Origin: Herbidospora mongoliensis
GTDB lineage: Bacteria; Actinomycetota; Actinomycetes; Streptosporangiales; Streptosporangiaceae
Assembly (NCBI RefSeq): GCF_001570545.1
Contig: NZ_BBXD01000024.1
Coordinates: forward strand, 1-64,000
DNA: 64,000 bases
Direction: 5' to 3'
A model generated the notes under the pieces. It had not been told where the DNA came from. It saw nothing but the letters and a program-made list of their open reading frames with translations, and did no database searches. Positions 51,192 through 59,239 of this stretch are shown piece by piece. Made by a program: the position numbers and the translations under genes. Within the stretch, counting starts at the first letter, position 1, and the number at the start of each line of letters is the position of its first letter.

Positions 51192-51357
51192 CGTCGCTGC
51201 CCGGCCTCACCTGGCACACGACCCGGCCGTTCACGTCCCAGGGCATCGCGACCGTGGGCCAGCTCTCCGAGCGCACCGACGACGACTCACCCTTCACGGG
51301 GTCGGCATCCGCCGGCTGGACGCGCTCCGGGCCGCGATCGAAGGGACCCGGCCATGA
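51137..51357 (+). pseudogene. frameshifted small HhH-like protein
   Basis: From GTG: VALAELIAASGLAADTL... TVGQLSERTDDD, after which the open frame becomes meaningless. In the next frame, from about 51286, it continues LTLHGVGIRRLDALRAAIEGTRP and stops at a TGA that overlaps the next ATG (ATGA). One missing base after GACGACGAC explains it. The restored C-terminus resembles a helix-hairpin-helix such as the RNA polymerase alpha C-terminal domain. Confidence 0.55.
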
Positions 51358-51650
51358 GCCCCGAGTCCGCGCACACCGACCCGGAGATCCAGGCCGCCTG
51401 GAAAGAAGCCCGTGAGGGCCTGGCCCTGATGCTCCGCCCGTACGTCCAGGCGGCGTTCGTCCAGGACCTGGCGAGTCGTTACGTCGAGGGTCTGAAGCTG
51501 CGCGGGTGGCGGCCTCCGCTCCCTGGCCAGCCGCTCCGGCCGACGCCGCCGCCGGCCGATCCGGCCGCGACCTCCCAGCGCGGGGCCCAGCGGGCACGCG
51601 AGGAGTTGGAGGCCGCCCTCGGACTCGACCACGACCAGGAGGGCCGTTGA
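51354..51650 (+). CDS. small hypothetical protein
   Basis: 98 residues: helical N-terminus (EIQAAWKEAREGLALMLRPYVQAAFVQDLASRYVEGLKLRGWRP), a Pro-rich linker, and a short helix (QRAREELEAALGL). The ATG overlaps the TGA of the restored upstream frame. Intact. Coupled to the next gene through TTGA. Confidence 0.6.
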   Translation: MSPESAHTDPEIQAAWKEAREGLALMLRPYVQAAFVQDLASRYVEGLKLRGWRPPLPGQPLRPTPPPADPAATSQRGAQRAREELEAALGLDHDQEGR

Positions 51651-51968
51651 CCGCCACGAGAATCAACGCCCCGGGGCCGTGGGATCTCGCCGTACTCGCC
51701 GATGCGATGTTGATGCTGGTCCCGTTCTGGATGGCGGAGATGGTGGACCGTACTCCGGAGCAGCTGACGGCTATCGCGTCCCGTGCGGCTGCTGAGTTCG
51801 GGACGCGTGGAGACCAGATCCTCTTCGCCGGCCAGACGACCGGACAGAAGCTGAGCCCGGCGGCCTAAGGCATCAACGCCATGGCCGAGGGTCTGGCAGC
51901 GATGGAGCTCCCAGCCCGGGTCGGCCACCGAACTGCTGGCGAAGCTCCGAAGCGACGAGGGGCCATGA
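51647..51968 (+). pseudogene. small protein gene with nonsense and frameshift lesions
   Basis: A TTG start overlaps the previous TGA. 73 codons (TATRINAPGPWDLAVLADAMLMLVPF...) run to TAA at 51866-51868. The same frame then continues GINAMAEGLAAMEL and, after a shift near 51910, the next frame gives QPGSATELLAKLRSDEGP and a TGA overlapping ATG at 51965. So one stop and one indel interrupt a protein of about 106 residues. The upstream 73-codon piece (51647-51868) is still translatable. Confidence 0.55.
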
Positions 51969-52069
51969 CTCCCGCTGTGTCGGACCTGATTCCGCTCTGG
52001 CCCGAGCCCAAGCCGCCAGCCCCGCTCCCGGCGAACGTCGTCCCATTCCCGAGGCGACTCCGCCGATAG
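51965..52069 (+). CDS. 34-codon hypothetical gene
   Basis: MTPAVSDLIPLWPEPKPPAPLPANVVPFPRRLRR. Accepted only because its ATG overlaps the TGA of the restored upstream frame in the island's usual manner. Pro-rich, no domain. Confidence 0.35.
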   Translation: MTPAVSDLIPLWPEPKPPAPLPANVVPFPRRLRR

Positions 52070-52175
52070 CCCACCCCCCACGCCCCTCACATCCACCAGG
52101 GGCCCCGTACGCCCCCTGTCGACACGGAGGGGCGCCGACCACATGCAGAGCGCCACAGACTCACAGGAAGGGATC

Positions 52176-52336
52176 ATGAAAGAGACCATCGAGATCAACG
52201 AAGACGAGATCTCCATCACGATCGAAGCCAGAGCGACGAGGAAGCGCGTGAGCTGAAGGAGCTCGCCCTCGACATCGCCCATGGCCGCTTCGAGGACGGC
52301 ATCACGCTCGACGAATGGCGGGCCCGCCGTGGCTGA
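52176..52336 (+). pseudogene. frameshifted small acidic protein
   Basis: A good GGAAGGG site precedes ATG: MKETIEINEDEISITIEA, then a shift near 52228. The other frame continues SDEEARELKELALDIAHGRFEDGITLDEWRARRG and stops at a TGA nested in the start of the next gene (GTGGCTGA). The restored protein is about 52 residues and highly charged. As written the frame ends at 52256. Confidence 0.55.
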
Positions 52337-52550
52337 CAACCTCCGACAGGGTGCCGCCCTCGACCATGAGGCCGAGATGCACGGCGGCTACCGGCCGCCC
52401 ACCTGCGAGGTCATCGACACGCCGAGCGGCCCCATCAAGGTTCAGGGTCCGGGGCCGGTCACGCCCGAGCTCGCCGAGGCGTTCGGGGAGATCGCGGGGG
52501 CGGTGCGTGCACGTCACGCCGCCGACCGGGAGGCCGACACCCATGGCTGA
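52329..52550 (+). CDS. small hypothetical protein (MADNL)
   Basis: 73 residues from GTG. HGGYRPPTCEVIDTPSGPIKVQGPGPVTPELAEAFGEIAGAVRARHAAD: a short beta-hairpin then a helix. Intact. Begins with MAD and shares the 8-nt start/stop overlap with both neighbours. Confidence 0.6.
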   Translation: MADNLRQGAALDHEAEMHGGYRPPTCEVIDTPSGPIKVQGPGPVTPELAEAFGEIAGAVRARHAADREADTHG

Positions 52551-52761
52551 CCGTCCCGTCCTGGCCGTCATCCCACTCCCGGCCCGTCTGGACGTTGCCG
52601 CCGCCGTCATCGGGGCCGTGAGCGAGGTCTGGCTGCGGGAGCACGGCCAGACCCTCACCACGGCCGACATGCGGACCGAGTCCACTCCGTGGGGGACAAC
52701 GACGGTCATCCGCAAGCCGGAGCCCGCGCGGGTCGAGCGGCCGGAGGTGGACGGTGGCTGA
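52543..52761 (+). CDS. small hypothetical protein (MADRP)
   Basis: 72 residues. VLAVIPLPARLDVAAAVIGAVSEVWLREHG looks like one helix after a strand; the C-terminus is Arg/Pro/Glu-rich. Intact. ATGGCTGA overlap with the preceding gene, GTGGCTGA with the next. Confidence 0.6.
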   Translation: MADRPVLAVIPLPARLDVAAAVIGAVSEVWLREHGQTLTTADMRTESTPWGTTTVIRKPEPARVERPEVDGG

Positions 52762-53098
52762 CCGCGCCCTGCTCGCGGCCGCCCCTCACGTCAGGCCGGC
52801 CGCCCCCACGCTGACCGGTCTGGCGGCCACCTTGCCGCTGGCCCAGCTCCAGGTGCGCGACTGGGACGTCGTCCTCGATGGCGACGTCCCGCCGGAGGTC
52901 CGCGAGCGCGCCCTGTCCCGCCTGGCTGCCACCTCGCAAGGCGGCCCAGTCCCGCCGTGGGAGGAGACGGACCGTCCTTATGTCGCCCGCCACGTCACGT
53001 ACGCCTGCGCCGCCCACGACGAGGTGGTGTTCCCTCCCGCCTGGACTCACATGTCCGACGGACAGCCCTGCCACCCACCTGGAGTCGACCATGACTGA
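52754..53098 (+). CDS. small hypothetical protein (MADRA)
   Basis: 114 residues from GTG. A helical, Ala-rich first half, then WDVVLDGDVPPEVRERALSRL and a Pro-rich C-terminus with one Cys-His pair (TYACAAHDE) and PCHPPGVDH at the end, perhaps metal-binding. Intact, in the same overlapping series. Confidence 0.55.
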   Translation: MADRALLAAAPHVRPAAPTLTGLAATLPLAQLQVRDWDVVLDGDVPPEVRERALSRLAATSQGGPVPPWEETDRPYVARHVTYACAAHDEVVFPPAWTHMSDGQPCHPPGVDHD

Positions 53099-53726
53099 CC
53101 CCCCAACCGGCCGTCCCGACCCGGATGGCCGCCCTCCCGATCGACAAGCACGGCCGGGTCGTCCCCTGGTTCGTCGCGTGGATCGCGGCCAGCCCGACCA
53201 CCGGATCGTCGGCCCGGGGAAGCTCCAGGACGCGATCCGGTTCGGCTGCTGCTGGCTGTGTGGCGGCCCGCTGGGCTCCTATCGGGCGTTCGTGATCGGC
53301 CCCATGTGCGCGGTCAACCGGGTCACGTCTGAGCCGCCGTCGCACCGCGACTGTGCCCTGTACGCGGTTCGAGCGTGCCCGTTCCTGACGACGCCGCACA
53401 TGACCCGCCGCGAGGTCGAGGATGGCGTCGACCCGGCCGGGGTCATGCTCCGCCGCAATCCGGGTGCCGCTGTCGTCTGGGTCACCCGGTCCTTCGAGCG
53501 GCACCGCATCGAGAACGGCCTGCTGTTCCAGATCGGCAACCCGACCGAGACCCGCTGGTTCACCGAAGGCCGCCCGGCCGGTCGTAACGAAGCCCTCGCC
53601 GCGATCGACTCGGGGCCGCCGATCCTGCGGGCCGAGGCCGAGCGGGAGGGCGAGGCCTCCGTGCGGGAGCTGGAGCTGATGCACGCGGCCGCCCTGGACC
53701 ACCTGCCGGAGGCGAGCGATGGCTGA
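53091..53726 (+). pseudogene. phage/plasmid-type Cys-rich protein with frame lesions near the start
   Basis: The open frame is 211 codons. From about residue 37 it is good: DHRIVGPGKLQDAIRFGCCWLCGGPLG, then FVIGPMCAVNRVTSEPPSHRDCALYAVRACPFL, a pattern I associate with proteins of actinobacterial phages and plasmids; CWLCGG with C...H..C probably binds zinc. Residues 12-35 are poor, whereas the +1 frame at 53125-53185 reads ALPIDKHGRVVPWFVAWI, which looks like the true N-terminus. Two compensating indels, or one indel and a different start, explain this. Ends in the ATGGCTGA overlap. Confidence 0.6.
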
Positions 53727-53919
53727 CCACAGCACGTGCGCCGACGTGCTCCGAACCCTCATGGCCGACATGGGGGTCGAGGTCACCGTCTCGACCGAAC
53801 CGCCCCTCGTGGACGGCTCGTACACCGATGACCCGCACACCTGCCCGCACGGGACGACGTACTGGATCGAGCCGACCGGCGAGCAGATCGCCCAGTGGGT
53901 CCGGGACGGAGTCCGGTGA
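53719..53919 (+). CDS. small hypothetical protein (MADHS)
   Basis: 66 residues: CADVLRTLMADMGVEVTVSTEPP, DPHTCPHGTTYWIEPTGEQIAQWVRDG. The CPHG motif with the upstream Cys and His could hold a metal. Intact. Last of the overlapping MAD-type genes; a 10-bp hairpin follows. Confidence 0.6.
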   Translation: MADHSTCADVLRTLMADMGVEVTVSTEPPLVDGSYTDDPHTCPHGTTYWIEPTGEQIAQWVRDGVR

Positions 53920-53943
53920 GCGCCCGGACTCCGCTGCCGGCCA

Positions 53944-53975
53944 CGCCAGCGGGAGGGAACTCCTACCCGCTGGCG
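53944..53975. terminator. 10-bp hairpin between convergent genes
   Basis: CGCCAGCGGG pairs perfectly with CCCGCTGGCG around a 12-nt loop, 24 bp after the plus-strand stop and 12 bp before the minus-strand stop. Confidence 0.65.
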
Positions 53976-53987
53976 CACTTCAGCGCA

Positions 53988-54251
53988 TCAATCTTCGACG
54001 TACCAGAGCCAGTAGTCCGCGTCCTCTCCCCCTTGCCAGGTGTACGTGCACCAGGACTGGTACCAGTCCCACTGGGTGCTCAGCACCGCCTTGTTGATGA
54101 GGCACTCGAACTGGGTGGCGTACCCCCTGTAGATGCGCGGGTAGTCGTGAGGCGGGCCCGCCTGAGCGGGGGCCGCAACTCCCAGGCCGATTCCCGAGAT
54201 GCTGGCCGCCATCACGGCAGCGATGACTGCCCTTCTTGTCCTCAACTTCAC
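53988..54251 (-). CDS. small secreted protein
   Basis: 87 residues from GTG with an AGGAG site. Signal peptide: KLRTRRAVIAAVMAASISGIGLGVAAPAQAG, cleavage near residue 31. The mature 56 residues are rich in Trp and Tyr and contain two cysteines (FECLIN, SWCTYTW), probably a disulphide. Orientation is opposite to the rest of the small-gene series. No family recognised. Confidence 0.65.
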   Translation of the reverse strand: MKLRTRRAVIAAVMAASISGIGLGVAAPAQAGPPHDYPRIYRGYATQFECLINKAVLSTQWDWYQSWCTYTWQGGEDADYWLWYVED

Positions 54252-54370
54252 GTCTTCTCCTGTCTCGAAGCTTGCGCTCTCCAGCACGATGCGCTGGATG
54301 CTGCGAAAGCGACTTGGGGTGACCGTCGCGGGCGGAGGTATAGGGCCGGTATAGGCGCAGGTAGAAGGCC

Positions 54371-55321
54371 TTGCCATCCCCCCAGGCCATCACCGGCCCC
54401 CGGCGCCTGCACGACGCCCACGTGTGGCTGGCCGATCGGGCCTGCCGGTGGACGTGTTCGTGCACCTGCCACACCGGCCGGCCGCGAGCCGTCGAGCGGC
54501 CTGGCCGTGCCCGAGCTCCTGACCCTGTTCTGACTTATCCCGACCCCTGGAGCCGCCCCGTGACCCTCGCCGCCCGTGCCGCCGCCGACCTCCGCTGGGT
54601 ATCCGCCTACTGGCCCGACCTCGCCGAGTCCCGCATGCACGACACCCCCGCCCCGTTCCGCCGACCGCAGATGACCGCCGAGCAGCGCGACGACCGCGAC
54701 TGGGAGGCCCAGATGGAGCGCTGGGAACGTACCGCGGACGCGATCGGCGCGAGCCCGGCACCGGTCCGGGTGCCGGTGCTGGACGTCCTGACCGGGCTGC
54801 TGGCCGAGGCCGTGCTCCTGGCCGACGAGCTCGCCCACGCCGCCCGCTGCCCCGAGCTGCCGCCGCCGAGCTCGGACATGGCCGACGCGCGGCCGTACCT
54901 GCGGTTCGCCGGCCGCCGCATCGCCGAACTCGACCGCGCCGGAGAGTTCGACCCGATCGCCAACGCGCACCGGCAGACCCGGGTCATGGTCGCCACGGTC
55001 GCCCGCGGGCTCGGCCTGGTCTACGACGGCCATGCGCTGGAGGTCGTCTGCCCGTGGTGCAAGGGGGTGACGCCGGAGTCGCCGGCGGGCGGGGCGCACA
55101 CGTGGAGGGTGCGGGACCTGCTCGGCCACCGGGCGTGTGCTCATGGGCAGCCGGACCGTCGGTTCTGTGACCGGTGCGACCAGTAGATCGTCATCGTCTG
55201 CGAGAACGAGTGCGAGCCGCCGAGCAAGGACGTGGGGACGTGGTGGCGGGGGTGGCCGTGCTGGAAGGTCTACGAGTGGGACTGGCTGGCTGAACGGGCG
55301 GCGCGGCTCACTCCTGCGTAG
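54371..55321 (+). pseudogene. zinc-binding mobile-element protein interrupted by an amber codon
   Basis: A 316-codon frame with one internal TAG at 55184-55186. Before it: RRLHDAHVWLADRACRWTCSCTCHTG (Cys-rich), TYPDPWSRPVTLAARAAADLRWVSAYWPDLAESRM, and a C-terminal zinc-ribbon-like CPWCKG...HRACAHGQPDRRFCDRCD. After the TAG the frame stays coding-like (IVIVCENECEPPSKDV..., Trp-rich) to TAG at 55319-55321. Start uncertain: TTG at 54371 includes the first Cys cluster, GTG at 54560 would drop it. As written the product ends at 55186. Confidence 0.6.
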
Positions 55322-55832
55322 GCGGTGGGTCGTCTTCGCGGTGATGGACCAGCCACGGGTACTCCGTCTTCGCCTTCTGCCAGTTGTCGATCATCTTCGT
55401 ATCCGGTTTCCAGGCGCTTGGCTTGGCCATCCAGAAAGTGGTGTTCTCGATGAGGGACGCCAATTTCGCATCCAAGTTGCCGACGGCATCGATTCGCTTC
55501 CGTGTCCGGACGACGATGCCTTCCTTTTCGGCGTCGGTCCCATACTTGTGAACGACGTCTTCGGCTGTAAGGGCCAGAAGCTCACTTCGCACTTCCGTGA
55601 CCCGCTCATTCAGCCAGCGGCAATAGCGCGGATGGGTGGTCTCGAACATTCCGCGAATCTTAGCGACTGCGGCATAGGTTCGCTGAGCAGGGACGCGCAC
55701 CTCATCGAGGCCGACAACCAAGCTGGTACGCAGATCGTCGATCGCGTCGATCAATTGCGTACAGATATCGAGTCGTCGATCGTTCAGCCGCGCAACCCGG
55801 TCTCGGCGTACGACGTAGATAGCGACGCCCAC
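55308..55832 (-). CDS. membrane-anchored coiled-coil protein, unknown
   Basis: 174 residues from the first usable start (GTG, 55832). The open frame continues upstream to about 55890 and reads WQDLIFGDFGGAFLGAIAAV before the GTG, which completes a transmembrane helix with GVAIYVV. The true start is therefore likely further upstream at a rare or mutated codon. The soluble part is helical (RLDICTQLIDAIDDLRTSL, NERVTEVRSELLALTAED). The 3' end overlaps the end of the amber-interrupted gene by 14 bp. Confidence 0.55.
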   Translation of the reverse strand: MGVAIYVVRRDRVARLNDRRLDICTQLIDAIDDLRTSLVVGLDEVRVPAQRTYAAVAKIRGMFETTHPRYCRWLNERVTEVRSELLALTAEDVVHKYGTDAEKEGIVVRTRKRIDAVGNLDAKLASLIENTTFWMAKPSAWKPDTKMIDNWQKAKTEYPWLVHHREDDPPPTQE

Positions 55833-56051
55833 GGCCGCTATCGCACCTAGAAAAGCGCCACCAAAATCACCGAAAATCAGGTCCTGCCAGATGCTCTAGT
55901 CGTCGCTACTGTCAGGCGGCGGGCCGCTCGGCGGAGGAATCAGCACGATTGGATGCTATCGGCCAATTCGTTCATGGGCCGGCACGACGCATCGGACGAT
56001 CTTCGCGACTCCAGGCTAAAGCAGGCCAGAACATCTCTAACCTGGTCGTCC

Positions 56052-56702
56052 ATGGAACCGACCCTGGAAATAGCCACTTGGACCGAGGCTATGTGGCTCA
56101 CCGAAGTGAACCGGTGGGTCAGTGTCGTGGCTGGCGTAGCAGGCGTCATCGTCGTCGCTCCCAAGGCGATGTCCCTGCTCATAGGAAGAGTTCGGGACTG
56201 GAGAGACTCCGCCCTAGCGATGCTGGGGCGTCGCAGAACTGGAGTGATCTTTGGGTCGGGCGGTGGTGGCATCAATTTCGCAGGGAGCGCCACAGTCAAG
56301 ACGGGCATGGGTGATTGGCCTGAAGGGGCCACCGTCGAAGCTCAACTCGAACACATCCGGCGCGTCACGGGTCATTTGATGAACCGGGCAAATACCCTCA
56401 GCGGCGAAATCACGAAGGAGCGCGTCGCCCGCCGGGCCGACGTCAGGGAGCTCCGCGCACAGGCAACCGCAGGCTTCGCAGCGGTCGACAAAAAGCTGGC
56501 TGCAAGCGACGCACAGTCCGCAAGGTTCGACGCCCGTGGCACCCCTCTGATCATCGCGGGCATCGTTCTAAACGGAGTACCTGACCGGATCGCGCAGCTT
56601 CCGTTTCACCTTGGCTGGATCTTCCCCGCAGCGACCTACGTCGGTCTTCTCGTCACGATCGAGATCGTCAGCCGGTCACGCCAGCAAGCCAAGGAGAGCT
56701 GA
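56052..56702 (+). CDS. membrane protein with coiled-coil middle
   Basis: 216 residues. TM at about 15-45 (WVSVVAGVAGVIVVAPKAMSLLI), a Gly-rich FGSGGGGINFAGSATVKTG turn, a helical coiled-coil region (AQLEHIRRVTGHLMNRANTL... VDKKLAASDAQ) and two C-terminal TMs (TPLIIAGIVLNGV, GWIFPAATYVGLLVTIEIV). The ATG at 56052 was chosen because it leads straight into the first TM; no strong ribosome site. Function unknown. Codon use is slightly less GC-rich than the chromosome. Confidence 0.6.
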   Translation: MEPTLEIATWTEAMWLTEVNRWVSVVAGVAGVIVVAPKAMSLLIGRVRDWRDSALAMLGRRRTGVIFGSGGGGINFAGSATVKTGMGDWPEGATVEAQLEHIRRVTGHLMNRANTLSGEITKERVARRADVRELRAQATAGFAAVDKKLAASDAQSARFDARGTPLIIAGIVLNGVPDRIAQLPFHLGWIFPAATYVGLLVTIEIVSRSRQQAKES

Positions 56703-56745
56703 GGATACCGTCGCGCCATCTATTTCGACTAGGTAATATAAGGAC

Positions 56746-57111
56746 ATGGAGGAGCTGCAGAGGATCACGCAGCCCACCCTCGACGTGCTCGAAGTCCTGC
56801 TGGAAGCAACCCAGCAAGGTGCGACCGTCCACGGGTGGGCGATCATGAAGACCATCAAGCGCAGCGGTCCGACCGTCTACAAGGTCCTCGACCGCCTCGA
56901 GGACGCCGGCTGGATCGTCGGCGAATGGGAGGAGCTCGGCCCCGATCAGGCCGGGCCGCGCCGCCGGTTCTACAGACTCACCGGCGAGGGTGCCCTCGCA
57001 GCACAAAATCATCTCGCCCAACGTCGACCGCAGACGTTCCGGTTGAAGCCGACGACAGGATTCGCATCGCTCATCCACCTCCGACGAATGCTGTTCGGGA
57101 GTGCTCAATGA
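56746..57111 (+). CDS. PadR-type winged-helix regulator
   Basis: 121 residues, only the winged-helix domain: TLDVLEVLLEATQQGATVHGWAIMKTIKRSGPTVYKVLDRLEDAGWIVGEWEE... RRRFYRLTGEGA. Recognition helix PTVYKVLDRLEDAGW. TAATAT and AAGGA lie just before the ATG. The stop overlaps the next gene (ATGA), which encodes a membrane protein, a regulator-membrane pair seen on mobile elements. It lacks the C-terminal dimerisation half of the PadR at 19.8 kb. Confidence 0.85.
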   Translation: MEELQRITQPTLDVLEVLLEATQQGATVHGWAIMKTIKRSGPTVYKVLDRLEDAGWIVGEWEELGPDQAGPRRRFYRLTGEGALAAQNHLAQRRPQTFRLKPTTGFASLIHLRRMLFGSAQ

Positions 57112-57614
57112 GTGGGTGGGAAATATTCATTGGCCTAGTGCTCGGGCTAGCCGCCAATGAGATGTTCGAGGTATGTCCCTGGCTGGCGGTGAAGATCATT
57201 CGACGGTCTGTCTCGTGGCAGTATGGCGACGCAGTTAGATCTCATATCCGATCCGAAGAGCTGATTGCAGTAATCGAGGATCGGCCCGGTAAATTACTCA
57301 AGCTATTTACGGCGCTCGGCTTTGCTGCCAGTGCAATCGCGGCCGTCGTATCGCGGAAATCAACGAGGATTGCAAGGTGGGCAGCCTCTTGGTCTCTGCC
57401 TGAGAATTTTATGGATTACTATTTGGCGGGAGAATTTGGGGCGCTCTTCGGGATGGTTGGAGCGATAGTTTACTTTCCTGTTACTGGTATCAAGAAACAC
57501 GAGATTGCGTTTTGGCCGAGTCTGTTTATCTTGGCAATTCCGACCGTCATCGCAATTTATCTATATCATCTATTCTTGAGGTATCGGGCTCGAAGCAATC
57601 CCCCAAGAGCTTGA
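57108..57614 (+). CDS. small membrane protein, partner of the PadR gene
   Basis: 168 residues. N-terminal amphipathic segment (WEIFIGLVLGLAANEMFEVCPWL), then TMs at about 62-78 (LFTALGFAASAIAAVVS), 108-122 (FGALFGMVGAIVYFPV) and 132-152 (FWPSLFILAIPTVIAIYLYHLFL). Clearly lower GC than the surroundings (many A/T third positions), pointing to acquired DNA. ATGA-coupled to the regulator. Unknown function. Confidence 0.65.
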   Translation: MSGWEIFIGLVLGLAANEMFEVCPWLAVKIIRRSVSWQYGDAVRSHIRSEELIAVIEDRPGKLLKLFTALGFAASAIAAVVSRKSTRIARWAASWSLPENFMDYYLAGEFGALFGMVGAIVYFPVTGIKKHEIAFWPSLFILAIPTVIAIYLYHLFLRYRARSNPPRA

Positions 57615-57623
57615 CGGGGCGGG

Positions 57624-57632
57624 TTATCCACA
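57624..57632 (+). promoter_or_regulatory. DnaA-box sequence TTATCCACA (copy 1)
   Basis: Perfect 9-mer of the strong E. coli DnaA box, inside GGTTATCCACAG (57622-57633), 10 bp after the membrane-protein stop and just before the IS5-type transposase. The same 12-mer recurs at 58689-58700. Confidence 0.5.
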
Positions 57633-57643
57633 GGGAGCTCTTT

Positions 57644-58447
57644 TCATCCTGAGTAGCGAGTGGTTTCGATGGTCTCCAGGGTGAGGACTGCCTGCACGAT
57701 CGCGGTGGCGCGGTGTGGGCAGCAGCGGAGTTTGGTCAGGACTTTCCAGGTCTTCAACGTTGCGACCGCGCGTTCGCCCATGGCCCGGATGCGGGCGTGC
57801 GAGCGGTTGACGGCCTCCTGGCCAGAGGACAGCCGCGGCCGATACCGGTGCCGCTTGAACGGGGTGCGGATGGCACCGCCCGCGCCTTGGTAACCCTTGT
57901 CGGCGAGGATCTGGACGCCGGCGCTGGTCAGAGCGTCGATGAGGCCGATGGTGCGGGCGGCGGTCAGGTCATGCACGGCGCCGGGCAGAGCGGGTGAGGC
58001 CCAGACCAGCCGGCCGATGGGGTCGGCGAGAACCTGGACGTTCAGGCCGTGACGCCGGTGTTTGCCGGAGTAGTAGGGCTTTTGATCGGCGAGTCGGTCG
58101 ATGGGGATGAGGGTGCCGTCCAGGATGGCGTAGGCCAGGCGGCCGGCTCGTGCGACGGCGGCGTGGAGGTCGTCGGCCAGGGCGGCCAGCAGGTCGACGC
58201 TCTCTCGCACGTAGCGCCAGGCGGTGGTGGTGCCGATGGAGAACCCCGAGGCCAGGCGGGTGTAGGTGTCGCCGTTGCGCAGGTGGGCGAGTACCAGCAG
58301 GGCTTGCCGTCCGGCGCTCAGGCGCCGCCATCGGCAGCGGCGTTCGGCACGGCGGGCGCGGATCAGGTCGGCCAGGCGGGCCAGGGTGCGGTTCGACAGC
58401 GGAATCGCGGCACGGTAAGACAGCAACGAGGCTCCCGGTTGGGGCAT
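57644..58447 (-). CDS. IS5-family (DDE_Tnp_4-type) transposase
   Basis: 267 residues. The N-terminal HTH-like domain (TLARLADLIRARRAE..., LSAGRQALLVLAHLRNGDTYTRLASGFSIGTTTAWRYVRE) is followed by the catalytic region: AILDGTLIPIDR (first Asp), the RRHGLNVQVLADPIGRLVW strand, LADKGYQGAG (second Asp) and, near the C-terminus, NRSHARIRAMGERAVATLK with the Glu. Intact frame, normal length. A 13-bp inverted repeat surrounds its start codon. Terminal inverted repeats of the element were not resolved. Confidence 0.9.
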   Translation of the reverse strand: MPQPGASLLSYRAAIPLSNRTLARLADLIRARRAERRCRWRRLSAGRQALLVLAHLRNGDTYTRLASGFSIGTTTAWRYVRESVDLLAALADDLHAAVARAGRLAYAILDGTLIPIDRLADQKPYYSGKHRRHGLNVQVLADPIGRLVWASPALPGAVHDLTAARTIGLIDALTSAGVQILADKGYQGAGGAIRTPFKRHRYRPRLSSGQEAVNRSHARIRAMGERAVATLKTWKVLTKLRCCPHRATAIVQAVLTLETIETTRYSG

Positions 58448-58475
58448 CGGATCTTGGTCGACTGCTGTCTTACCG
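58413..58475. repeat. 13-bp inverted repeat spanning the transposase start
   Basis: CGGTAAGACAGCA (58413-58425) and TGCTGTCTTACCG (58463-58475) are perfect complements 37 bp apart, with CTCCCGG/CCGGGAG (58431-58437, 58473-58479) offering an alternative pairing. The start codon (58447) lies in the loop, so a transcript entering from outside would hide it. Confidence 0.6.
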
Positions 58476-59239
58476 GGAGTCTCATCTCGACCTCAACCCC
58501 GGTTCCTGCGCCTCCCGTGACCAGCACCGTCACGATGGAAAAGGCTCAGGGATCATGCCCTCAGCCGATGACGTATGCCCAGGCCCGCCCCGTGCGGGCC
58601 TGAGTCGTCTCCGGGACGCAATCAGGGTGGATGTCCATGGAGTGGCCGTCCCGGCTCCTTTGTCCGCCCGCCCCTTGTGAGCACCACCGGTTATCCACAG
58701 AACGTGGCTCGGCCGCTCGGGAGGCCGGCCGGGCCCGGCACCGGCAAAGCGCTCACGGGCACGATCCTGATCCACCCAGACCACACGACCGAAGCCGCCG
58801 CCGCCATCCGAGAAGAAGACACCGCTCTGGCCGTCTGGCTGGAGGTTCACAAGATTCCCATCAGGAGGATCGCTCAGGGATCGGGATGTCCGGCCCCCGC
58901 GCAAGCGGCTGTGCCGGCGAGCGCCCGCAGCTCGGAAGCGGGTCCCTGATCCTCCGAACCTCATCGCTTGGCGTCGGGTCTCATCTGGCGGCCAGGCCAC
59001 CGGCCCGGCACCTTCACCTTCGCGGGGTGCCGGGCCCACACGCTCCCGGTGCAGGACACCGTCCCTGCGCTGGGCTCCACTCCGGCGCCTACCTCCCCGT
59101 GGGCGCTGGTCGGGCACGTGGCGCGGACGTGTCCCGAGGACGGCAGTGGCCCCCGCTGTCGTCCTCTCATAGCTCTCGGATGGGGATCCGATGGGTCGAT
59201 GGGTGCAGGGAGAGCACGGCAACTGGGTCTGCGGTCCTC
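58476..59239. other. island segment with no firm gene
   Basis: About 760 bp after the IS5-type gene. Contains the second DnaA-box sequence (58691-58699) and several short open frames on the plus strand. One at 58968-59285 (TFTFAGCRAHTLPVQDTVPALGS...) has some protein-like character but could be another decayed small gene. Nothing here is strong enough to annotate as a CDS. Confidence 0.35.
58691..58699 (+). promoter_or_regulatory. DnaA-box sequence TTATCCACA (copy 2)
   Basis: Second copy of the 9-mer within GGTTATCCACAG (58689-58700), in the same orientation as copy 1 and about 1.07 kb away across the IS5-type gene. Confidence 0.5.
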
